Assembly: GCA_934630555.1 (NCBI GenBank)
Contig: CAKTXB010000086.1
Location: 1-7,779 of the forward strand
Source: an uncultured Oscillospiraceae bacterium
GTDB taxonomy: Bacteria; Bacillota; Clostridia; Oscillospirales; Oscillospiraceae
Direction of reading: 5' to 3'
Length of the DNA stretch: 7,779 nt
Of the stretch, positions 1-5,310 are shown piece after piece. The notes beneath the pieces are model-generated. The model was not told the origin of the DNA. It was given only the letters and a program-made list of their open reading frames with translations, and ran no database searches. Positions within the stretch are counted from its first letter, which is position 1. The number at the start of each line of letters is the position of its first letter. Position numbers and translations under genes: made by a program.

Positions 1-936
1 GTGTACGCTGATCCTGCCTTTATGCAGAATATCCTGTCCGAAGATCGCCGTGCCGACATTCTGGTGCCCGGAGCCCATCAGGCCGTAGATGCCAAAGATC
101 TCACCTTTGCGCGTTGAGAAGGAAATATCCCTGATATAATCCGTTTCCAGCCCCTCGACGCTGAGGATCTCGTCACCGATCGGAACTGTTTCCTTCGGGT
201 ACATATCGGTCAGATCGCGGCCGACCATGCGTGCGATCAGCTCGTCCTTGGTCGCGTCACGGATATTCAGCTCGCCCGTCTTTTTGCCGTCGCGCAGGAC
301 GACAACGCGGTCTGCGACCTCGAACAACTCATCCAGCTTGTGGGATATATAGAAAATAGCAACACCTTCAGAGGCTGCTTTATGAACGAAATTCAGGAGA
401 TTCTTGACCTCCGTATCATTCAGTGACGAGGTCGGCTCGTCCATAATGATAACCTGTGCATGGTTGGAAATGACCTTTGCCAGCTCAATGAGCTGCTTCT
501 GTGCAACAGAGCAGGCATCCATCGTAGTCTTGGGGTCGATGTTCAGCCCCACGACGGAAAGGATCTTGCGGGATTCTGCGTACATTTTTCTGTAATCGAC
601 AAAACCGTGTTTCTTCGGGATATTACCGATGAAAATGTTTTCAGCGACCGACACAGACGCCACATAGTTTAGTTCTTGATGGATCACGCCGATGCCGGCA
701 TTCTTTGCCGCAAGCGGCACCTCAAATACGACTTTTTTTCCGTTTAAAAAAATCTCGCCCTCATCCGGCTGATAGACTCCGGAGAGGATCTTGATCAGCG
801 TGCTTTTGCCCGCGCCGTTTTCACCGAGCAAAGCGACGACCTCGCCCTTTTTTATGTTAATATCGATGTTGTCAAGGGCGCGGACACCTGGAAAGCTTTT
901 TCCGATCCCTGTTGCTTCCATCACATATTCAGCCAA
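1..936 (-). CDS. Sugar ABC transporter ATP-binding protein (RbsA/MglA family), 3' part outside window
   Basis: This is the energising subunit of a monosaccharide importer, a cytoplasmic protein that drives a membrane permease. Only the first 312 codons are present; family members are usually about 500 residues with two ABC domains. Domain 1 shows Walker A GENGAGKS at residues 38-45, a degenerate signature (CSVAQKQLIELAK) of the kind seen in RbsA/MglA proteins, Walker B VIIMDEP and the H-loop ISHKLDEL. Domain 2 begins near LSVEGLETDYIRDISF and has the usual degenerate second P-loop region (YGLMGSGHQ). I place the start at TTG 936-934 because GGAGGT lies 7 bases upstream. The in-frame ATG at 951 overlaps that ribosome binding site and has none of its own. 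It follows the binding-protein gene on the same strand, separated by a large hairpin. The sugar transported is not determined by this subunit. Confidence 0.93.
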   Translation of the reverse strand, partial: MAEYVMEATGIGKSFPGVRALDNIDINIKKGEVVALLGENGAGKSTLIKILSGVYQPDEGEIFLNGKKVVFEVPLAAKNAGIGVIHQELNYVASVSVAENIFIGNIPKKHGFVDYRKMYAESRKILSVVGLNIDPKTTMDACSVAQKQLIELAKVISNHAQVIIMDEPTSSLNDTEVKNLLNFVHKAASEGVAIFYISHKLDELFEVADRVVVLRDGKKTGELNIRDATKDELIARMVGRDLTDMYPKETVPIGDEILSVEGLETDYIRDISFSTRKGEIFGIYGLMGSGHQNVGTAIFGQDILHKGRISVH

Positions 937-943
937 ACCGAAT

Positions 944-949
944 ACCTCC
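944..949 (-). promoter_or_regulatory. Ribosome binding site deciding a TTG start for the ABC ATPase
   Basis: GGAGGT on the minus strand lies 7 bases before TTG 936-934. The alternative ATG at 951-949 contains the first G of this motif and is preceded by GGTTGGATGCTATCTTGCG, which has no Shine-Dalgarno sequence. The TTG start gives MAEYVMEATGIGKSF, a normal N-terminus for the family. Confidence 0.65.
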
Positions 950-968
950 ATCGCAAGATAGCATCCAA

Positions 969-1027
969 CCCGCGGCACATTGTGCCAGCCTGAGCGCTGC
1001 TCGTGCCGGCACAATGGTACCCGCGGG
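969..1027 (-). promoter_or_regulatory. Large GC-rich stem-loop between binding-protein and ATPase genes
   Basis: CCCGCGG at 969-975 pairs with CCGCGGG at 1021-1027, and ATTGTGCC at 979-986 pairs with GGCACAAT at 1008-1015. A small GAGC/GCTC hairpin can close the top. Alternative local palindromes exist: GGCACA-T-TGTGCC (974-986) and GTGCCGGCAC (1003-1012). No T-run follows on the minus strand, so it does not look like a full intrinsic terminator. Its position after the binding-protein gene fits a hairpin that protects the upstream mRNA and/or attenuates transcription, giving more binding protein than ATPase. That role is inferred. Confidence 0.7.
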
Positions 1028-1082
1028 ATAGTCTTAGATTGTACTGGTGCGGACGGCTAGCAAGCGCGGCCGCGCGTCAAGA

Positions 1083-2156
1083 TCAGCTGACCTGATCCCA
1101 TGGATAGTTGCTGGTGTCATAGACCTCGGCCAGGTTGTCCCAAGAGATCGCGAGCATCTCACAGGGATTGAGTTCAGGGATGGAGCCCTCGTTGTAATAC
1201 TGTTCTACGAGTTTGCAGCATTGTTCGCCGTACAGCTCGGTGAAGTTGGAGGTGGTGTACAGCCAGCAGCAGTTGCCCTGCGTTGCTTCCATGGTGTCGG
1301 TAAACGTGTTGTCGATGTTGCAGCTGATGATCTTGACATCGCCGTCACGGCCCGCCGTCTCGGCAGCGGCCATGCAGCCGGTCGCGGCGTTGTTGTTGAT
1401 GCCGAAGACGACGATGGAATGTGCATCCGGATGTGCGGTGAGGAAATCGTTGAAACGCTGCTGGATGATCTGCGCGTCGTTTTCGCCCTCGATCTCGACG
1501 GCCTCGCCGTACTGGATGCCCAGATCGTCAAACGCTTTGATCGCGGATCTTACGCGCTCCTGCACGACATCGCCGGAGGCAAGCTGCGTGATCACGACCG
1601 CATAATCGCATTTGCCGTTGTTATTGTCCTTGAGCCACTGGGCCATGACCTCGCCGTTATAGTAGCCCATCGACGGGGAGTCGATGCCGAAGAACGGTGC
1701 GCCGGGAAGGGCAATATCGACAGCCAGGACGGGAATGCCGGCGTTGCCGAAGATGTCCATGATGGTCTGACCCACGGATGCGTCGACATTCAGGTCGACG
1801 ACAAAGTTGACGCCTTTTTGAACCATGATCTCCGCATTGGAAACGCCGGTTGGGCCGTCGCCGTTGTTGTCGGCATAGACAAGCTCCCAGCCGCGCTCTG
1901 CGCAGGCGTTTTCAAAGCCCCACTTGACAAGGCGGCCAAACTGACCTTTTTCGTTGATGTTGCAGAGGCCAAGCTTGAAGTTTTCCGGAATGCCCGCTGC
2001 GGCTTCATCCGCTGCCGGTTCAGCTTCGTTCGTCGCCGCTGCGGCCGGTTCTTCCGCTGCGGTCTGTTCTGTTTTTGCGGGCTCAGTCTTGGGCGCACAG
2101 GCAACAAGCGTAAGCACCATGATCGTTGCGAGTATGAGAGCGATGAGCTTTTTCAT
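1083..2156 (-). CDS. Sugar-binding lipoprotein of an ABC importer (Peripla_BP_4/RbsB-like)
   Basis: This is an extracytoplasmic solute-binding protein that captures a sugar and delivers it to the ABC permease. It has 357 residues. The N-terminus is a lipoprotein signal (MKKLIALILATIMVLTLVAC) with lipobox L-V-A-C and modifiable Cys20, followed by an Ala/Glu/Lys/Thr-rich linker to about residue 55. The mature domain begins near KLGLCNINEKGQFGR and shows the type I periplasmic-binding pattern: alternating segments such as GVNFVVDLNVD, IPVLAVDIALPG, YAVVITQLASGD and HSIVVFGINNN. The start is ATG 2156-2154 because AGGAGGA sits 5 bases upstream; an in-frame ATG at 2189 would put extra basic residues before the signal peptide. 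The gene is 44 bases downstream of the mutarotase gene. The ligand is not readable from sequence; rhamnose, fucose, arabinose or a related sugar is suggested by the neighbours. Confidence 0.92.
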   Translation of the reverse strand: MKKLIALILATIMVLTLVACAPKTEPAKTEQTAAEEPAAAATNEAEPAADEAAAGIPENFKLGLCNINEKGQFGRLVKWGFENACAERGWELVYADNNGDGPTGVSNAEIMVQKGVNFVVDLNVDASVGQTIMDIFGNAGIPVLAVDIALPGAPFFGIDSPSMGYYNGEVMAQWLKDNNNGKCDYAVVITQLASGDVVQERVRSAIKAFDDLGIQYGEAVEIEGENDAQIIQQRFNDFLTAHPDAHSIVVFGINNNAATGCMAAAETAGRDGDVKIISCNIDNTFTDTMEATQGNCCWLYTTSNFTELYGEQCCKLVEQYYNEGSIPELNPCEMLAISWDNLAEVYDTSNYPWDQVS

Positions 2157-2200
2157 GATTATCCTCCTAAAAAATTTTCTTGCGAGCATTCTTTATGTGT

Positions 2201-2500
2201 TTATTCTAAATAGAATACTTGCCGGAATGGATGCGGCTGGCTGAAATCGACGATCCCCTGCATGGATGCGGCCCATCTGTTCTGCGCTTCGTTGGCTGCT
2301 TTCACAGCGTCGCGCTTTTCAAGATCGTCGCATTCATAATAGCCGAATACGCGGTCCTGCGAGAGAAAGATGGAGTAATTGTGGATCCCCTGCTGTCTGA
2401 GATTGTCTACCATTTCGGGCCAGATGTTGTTGTGCCGCTCGATGTATTCTTCACTTTTTCCGGGAAGGAGCCTGCCCTCCCACATGACTCTTTGCAGCAT
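2201..2500 (-). CDS. L-rhamnose mutarotase family protein (RhaM-like)
   Basis: This small cytoplasmic enzyme family interconverts the alpha and beta anomers of L-rhamnose or a related sugar so that the isomerase receives its preferred form. The 99-residue length matches RhaM (about 104). Visible family features are H23-N24 followed by IWPEM (the H-N-x-I-W-P motif containing the catalytic His equivalent to E. coli His22), HNYSIFL around residues 41-47 (the conserved Tyr region), and the C-terminal QVFYLE, very close to the typical ending QEVFYLP. Its ATG is one base after the isomerase stop (TGA-C-ATG), so the two are probably translationally coupled. Coupling to an isomerase of a different superfamily from E. 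coli RhaA leaves the true substrate open. The rhaM symbol is withheld because rhamnose specificity is not shown. Confidence 0.88.
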   Translation of the reverse strand: MLQRVMWEGRLLPGKSEEYIERHNNIWPEMVDNLRQQGIHNYSIFLSQDRVFGYYECDDLEKRDAVKAANEAQNRWAASMQGIVDFSQPHPFRQVFYLE

Positions 2501-2501
2501 G

Positions 2502-3950
2502 TCAGCCTCTGACGATCTCGTAGTCGATGCCCAGGATCTCCGCGATCTTTGCTATCGTGTCCGCCCGGTGCCCAATACCGAGCGCATAATGATGTGTGGG
2601 GCCGGCCATGACCCATTTTTTGATGAAATCACGGATGTTGGGGTCGAAATGTCCTCTGGTGTTGGTATTGCCGGTGGGCGGGATGGGGCCTTTTTCCGAC
2701 ATGCCCTCGCCGATAACGAACCTGATCCTTCCGGCGCCGTCCTGCGTGATGCCAAGCATGGTGATGGGGCCTTCTTTCAGCTTGAACTCGACAGAGGCGC
2801 CGGAGCCGGGCTTGCCGTGATATTTTTTCAGGCTGCGCAGCACCGGCTTGCCTTCCGCAACGGCGATATGGTGCGGGCCGTCGTGTCCGACGAGAATGTA
2901 GTCCTCCTTGAAGTCGATCGGATGGAACTCCGCGAAGCTGCCGCCGATATTCAGCCTGTCCATGATAAACATGGCGATACAGGTTTTGATGTCGAACTCG
3001 CCGCACATCGGGATGCCCTGCGCGTTGAGTATGGAGTTGCCGACGATGAGCGAGGAGAGCATTGCCCGCATTTCAGAGCCGGGCTGGGCGTTGTAATAAT
3101 AGGCAAGACCCGTCAGATCGTATTTCTCAATAAAGTGGTCAAGGCAGACAGACGCCTTTGCCGCCTTTTCAAGATCGACGTCCGTGAGCTTCATTGCGAT
3201 CGGATCGCTGCCCGGATCGGGTGTGTCAAAGTTCTCCAGAATAACAGCCTTGCGTGCTTCGATCTCTTCCGGCCCCACTTCGTCGAAGACGACCTTCATG
3301 TCGTCCACCTCAAGCAGCGGCACATGGACGTCAAACGCGGCAGAGATCGCCGTGGGATCTGCGTGCATGTCGTACATGGCTTCCAGGACATGGCCCATGA
3401 GGCCGAATCTTGCGCCGTGCAGATCGTGCAATACCTTTGCAATATCACACCACTCGGCAAGTGCTGCTTTGACTGCTTCATCGCCATGCAGCGTTCCGAC
3501 GATCACGTCATTTACCTTTTTTCCCATGCGGATCGCAACGCTGGTAAACTCCGGAACGGAGCAGATATTGTCGTTTTCAAGCTGGATGCGCGTGCTTCCG
3601 TTGGAAAGATCAAACGTTTCGCGGGGCTGAAGTGCAACGAGCACCATGGGCTGCGCTGCGTTCTTGACGATCGGCGCGAAAACCGAGGAGGTGGCGTAGG
3701 TGAGCATGTTGCACATCAGCACATCGGGGTGGTCGCCCTGCATTTTTGCAAGTGCGTCAAATGCTTTCGTATTTGTGTCGATCATTCCATAATCAATGAT
3801 CTCGACGTCATTTTCAGCGAGAATTGACTTGAAATCTTCATGGAATTTCATAAGCGTATCAAGAAGGCCCGGAAACTGGTCCCAATATACGGGATGGGCG
3901 ACGCCAAAAACACCGATGCGGCCGATCCGCTTTTTTTTACGTTCAATCAT
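2502..3950 (-). CDS. Sugar isomerase, L-arabinose/L-fucose isomerase superfamily
   Basis: This is a probable Mn2+-dependent aldose-ketose isomerase acting on a pentose or 6-deoxyhexose in the cytoplasm. It has 482 residues, near the usual 470-500 for AraA. The N-terminal domain carries IGRIGVFGVAHPVYWDQFP (about 9-27) and a Rossmann-like segment DVLMCNMLTYATSS (76-89). The C-terminal half carries GLAYYYNAQPGSE (281-293), then plausible metal ligands spaced as in AraA: E318 (CGEFD), E341 (FAEFHPID), H356 (VGHDGPHH) and H453/H454 (GPTHHYALGIGH). It is the first gene of the operon, directly upstream of the mutarotase gene. The ATG at 3950 has only a modest ribosome site (AGGGG, about 10 bases upstream), and no better in-frame start is visible. 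It resembles the broad L-fucose/L-arabinose isomerase family rather than RhaA; substrate is uncertain, so no symbol is given. Confidence 0.87.
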   Translation of the reverse strand: MIERKKKRIGRIGVFGVAHPVYWDQFPGLLDTLMKFHEDFKSILAENDVEIIDYGMIDTNTKAFDALAKMQGDHPDVLMCNMLTYATSSVFAPIVKNAAQPMVLVALQPRETFDLSNGSTRIQLENDNICSVPEFTSVAIRMGKKVNDVIVGTLHGDEAVKAALAEWCDIAKVLHDLHGARFGLMGHVLEAMYDMHADPTAISAAFDVHVPLLEVDDMKVVFDEVGPEEIEARKAVILENFDTPDPGSDPIAMKLTDVDLEKAAKASVCLDHFIEKYDLTGLAYYYNAQPGSEMRAMLSSLIVGNSILNAQGIPMCGEFDIKTCIAMFIMDRLNIGGSFAEFHPIDFKEDYILVGHDGPHHIAVAEGKPVLRSLKKYHGKPGSGASVEFKLKEGPITMLGITQDGAGRIRFVIGEGMSEKGPIPPTGNTNTRGHFDPNIRDFIKKWVMAGPTHHYALGIGHRADTIAKIAEILGIDYEIVRG

Positions 3951-3985
3951 GCTGCCTGAACCCCTTTTGTTATGATTATGGCATT

Positions 3986-4014
3986 ATTTTACCGGTTCCG
4001 GCATTTTGCAGCAA
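3986..4014 (-). promoter_or_regulatory. Candidate promoter of the sugar operon
   Basis: On the minus strand, TTGCTG (4014-4009) is followed after 17 bases by TAAAAT (3991-3986). The -10 is good and the -35 is weak (only TTG matches), which suits an activator-dependent promoter. A second possible -10, CATAAT, lies at 3980-3975. The dyad repeat at 4035-4065 ends about 20 bases upstream of the -35, a usual place for an AraC-type activator. Confidence 0.35.
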
Positions 4015-4034
4015 GAGAGTAAGCAAAGCAAAGA

Positions 4035-4065
4035 TTGTTGAAAATAAATATACAATTTTCATAAA
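4035..4065. repeat. Dyad repeat A, candidate regulator-binding site near the sugar operon
   Basis: The 31-base unit begins TTGTTGAAAA and ends ATAAA. It aligns without gaps to the unit at 4166-4196 with about 23 of 31 identities, including the first ten bases. It is also an imperfect inverted repeat (TTGTTGAA against TTTCATAA). It lies upstream of the candidate -35 of the sugar operon. Binding by the adjacent AraC-type protein is inferred. Confidence 0.5.
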
Positions 4066-4078
4066 GCCGAACGGACAT

Positions 4079-4097
4079 CCGATATGGAAAATATCGG
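4079..4097. repeat. Perfect 7-5-7 inverted repeat CCGATAT-N5-ATATCGG
   Basis: CCGATAT (4079-4085) and ATATCGG (4091-4097) are exact reverse complements separated by GGAAA. It lies between the two dyad repeats in the divergent control region. It could be an operator for a dimeric repressor or a small hairpin in an untranslated leader. No T-run follows on either strand. Confidence 0.55.
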
Positions 4098-4165
4098 TTC
4101 CATCCCCACGCATACACACGGATTTCAGAGCTTTTTGATTTCTGATTTGCAAAAAGAAATGTGAA

Positions 4166-4196
4166 TTGTTGAAAACGAATCTACATCTTCGACAAA
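4166..4196. repeat. Dyad repeat B, candidate regulator-binding site near the regulator gene
   Basis: This unit begins TTGTTGAAAACG and ends TTCGACAAA. TTGTTGAA and TTCGACAA form inverted arms with one mismatch across 14 bases. It is the partner of the unit at 4035-4065 and lies about 17 bases upstream of the TTGAAA taken as the regulator -35. TTGAAAACGAATCTA (4169-4183) within it is one mismatch from a loose cre consensus, so catabolite control by CcpA is an alternative reading. Confidence 0.5.
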
Positions 4197-4212
4197 AATT
4201 ACAGCCTCTCTT

Positions 4213-4241
4213 TTGAAAACGGAGCGGATATGCTACTATTA
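4213..4241 (+). promoter_or_regulatory. Candidate promoter of the AraC-family regulator
   Basis: TTGAAA at 4213-4218 resembles a -35. Possible -10 elements are TACTAT (4234-4239, 15-base spacer) or CTATTA (4236-4241, 17-base spacer). Neither combination is ideal. The position, just upstream of AAAGGAGGG and the start codon, would give a very short leader. Confidence 0.25.
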
Positions 4242-4247
4242 AAAAAA

Positions 4248-4253
4248 GGAGGG
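4248..4253 (+). promoter_or_regulatory. Ribosome binding site fixing the regulator start at 4263
   Basis: GGAGGG, preceded by an A-run, lies 9 bases before ATG 4263. The upstream in-frame ATG at 4230 would translate straight through this ribosome site and the putative -10, so it is not the likely start. Confidence 0.8.
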
Positions 4254-4262
4254 CGTACAACC

Positions 4263-5153
4263 ATGGAGCAGCCGAAAACCATTTCCTGCACGGACATCAA
4301 TCCCTTTGTCCGTTACGTGCAAAAGTATCAGCCGCCATATCATCTTACGGATTCGGTCGAATTTCTGACCGCGTACGATCATCGCCTGTTTTATGTGTAT
4401 CACGGGAACGGAATGGTCGAATTCTGCGACCGCTCCTTTTCGATCACGCGGGGCGATGTCCTTTTATGGCCGTCTGGCTGGGAATATCGACTTACGCACA
4501 GCGCAGACGGCGGTCTTTTGCTGATGGGGTGTAATTTTGACTATGAGCAACGGTATGCGCACGCGACCTATCCGATCCCGCCGGATGCTGCACCGGATTT
4601 TCAGCCCAATCTGATCCACGAATACATCGCGATCAAAGGGCTTCCGGCGATCAGTGAGCCGATCTGTCTGCATAATATGGAGGAGATCAAGCCATATCTG
4701 GAGCTTATGCTTCAGGAATACCAGACGCAGCTTGTTTTCTTCCAGATGCGGCTCAGCGGGCTGCTGAAAAATGTACTGTCTCAGATATTCCGGAGCTGCG
4801 CCGTCGGTTCGCCCTCCGGAACGATGTTCTCCGACCAGGTCAATGATGTGATCGAGTATATCAAGGAGCATTATAATGAGCCGATCAGCAACAGCACGAT
4901 CGGGGAGCACTTCAATTATCACCCGAATTATTTGAACAAGCAGATGGTGCAGCATACCAGCAAGTCGATCCACCAGTATCTGATCACATATCGGATCACA
5001 CAGGCGGTCAATCTGCTGGAGAATACGGATATGCCGGTCAGCGTGATCGCCGCCGAGGTGGGCTTTGGAGATGTGTGCCATTTTTCGCGTATCTTCCATC
5101 AGCGTACCGGCCAGGCCCCGGGCAACTACCGCCGCAGCCATAAGCGGAGATGA
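4263..5153 (+). CDS. AraC-family transcriptional regulator with N-terminal cupin sensor
   Basis: This 296-residue protein is a probable ligand-responsive regulator of the divergent sugar operon. The N-terminal half fits the AraC-type cupin fold: FYVYHGNGMVEFCDRSFSI and RGDVLLWPSGWEYRL (about 43-82) give the typical beta-barrel pattern with a GDxxxxPxG-like turn. The C-terminal domain (about 194-296) has two helix-turn-helix units. The first is around STIGEHFNYHPNYLNKQM. The second is VSVIAAEVGFGDVCHFSRIF, followed by the hallmark GQAPGNYR. A basic tail RRSHKRR ends the protein. Divergent placement next to isomerase, mutarotase and transport genes, and the paired dyads in the gap, suggest control of that operon and possibly of itself. 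The inducer is unknown; a rhamnose-, fucose- or arabinose-like sugar is the natural guess. Confidence 0.92.
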   Translation: MEQPKTISCTDINPFVRYVQKYQPPYHLTDSVEFLTAYDHRLFYVYHGNGMVEFCDRSFSITRGDVLLWPSGWEYRLTHSADGGLLLMGCNFDYEQRYAHATYPIPPDAAPDFQPNLIHEYIAIKGLPAISEPICLHNMEEIKPYLELMLQEYQTQLVFFQMRLSGLLKNVLSQIFRSCAVGSPSGTMFSDQVNDVIEYIKEHYNEPISNSTIGEHFNYHPNYLNKQMVQHTSKSIHQYLITYRITQAVNLLENTDMPVSVIAAEVGFGDVCHFSRIFHQRTGQAPGNYRRSHKRR

Positions 5154-5220
5154 TTTTCGATGAACTGAGGGTCGCTGCGATTTATGCCGCACAGGGCGTT
5201 ATGGACAGTTGTGTGGGGGA

Positions 5221-5252
5221 AATGCGAAAAGCGGCCAGACGGCATTTTTTGC
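5221..5252 (+). terminator. Weak candidate terminator after the AraC-family gene
   Basis: GCGAAAAGCGGCCAGACGGC followed by ATTTTTTGC can fold with a GCC/GGC core and an outer AAAA/TTTT stem. The G/C core is only three pairs and the T-run is partly used in pairing, so termination would be inefficient. It is the only terminator-like sequence seen between the regulator and the amidohydrolase genes. Confidence 0.25.
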
Positions 5253-5274
5253 GGTGCGCGGGGTGTGGTATGAT
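5246..5274 (+). promoter_or_regulatory. Extended -10 promoter for the amidohydrolase gene
   Basis: TGGTATGAT at 5266-5274 is a TGn-TATGAT extended -10. The -35 region is a poor TTTTTG (5246-5251) at 17 bases, which an extended -10 can offset. The expected transcript start near 5281 leaves a leader of about 30 bases containing the strong ribosome site at 5295-5302. This suggests the amidohydrolase is transcribed independently of the AraC gene. Confidence 0.5.
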
Positions 5275-5310
5275 GGGGCAAATGATAAAATATTGGAGGA
5301 GGCGGCGATC

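Larger units (their letters stand above)
3951..4262. promoter_or_regulatory. Divergent control region between sugar operon and AraC-type regulator
   Basis: This 312-base gap holds no gene and is AT-rich compared with the flanking coding DNA. It contains two related dyad repeats (4035-4065 and 4166-4196), a perfect inverted repeat (4079-4097), a candidate minus-strand promoter near 3986-4014 and a candidate plus-strand promoter near 4213-4241. A further short symmetric motif, TACCGG-TT-CCGGCA in reverse-complement sense, overlaps the spacer of the minus promoter around 3990-4003. The arrangement is what an AraC-family regulator controlling itself and a divergent catabolic operon would need. 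Confidence 0.65.

Noticed and set aside
1047..2213. Plus-strand open frame of 388 codons opposite the binding-protein gene
   Set aside because: It is antisense to a clear lipoprotein binding protein with a perfect ribosome site. Its translation is Val/Asp/Arg-rich with no recognisable domain, and it arises from codon bias on the opposite strand.
2379..3827. Plus-strand open frame of 482 codons opposite the isomerase gene
   Set aside because: It mirrors the isomerase almost exactly, has no ribosome site and no family features, whereas the minus-strand protein has conserved metal-ligand motifs.
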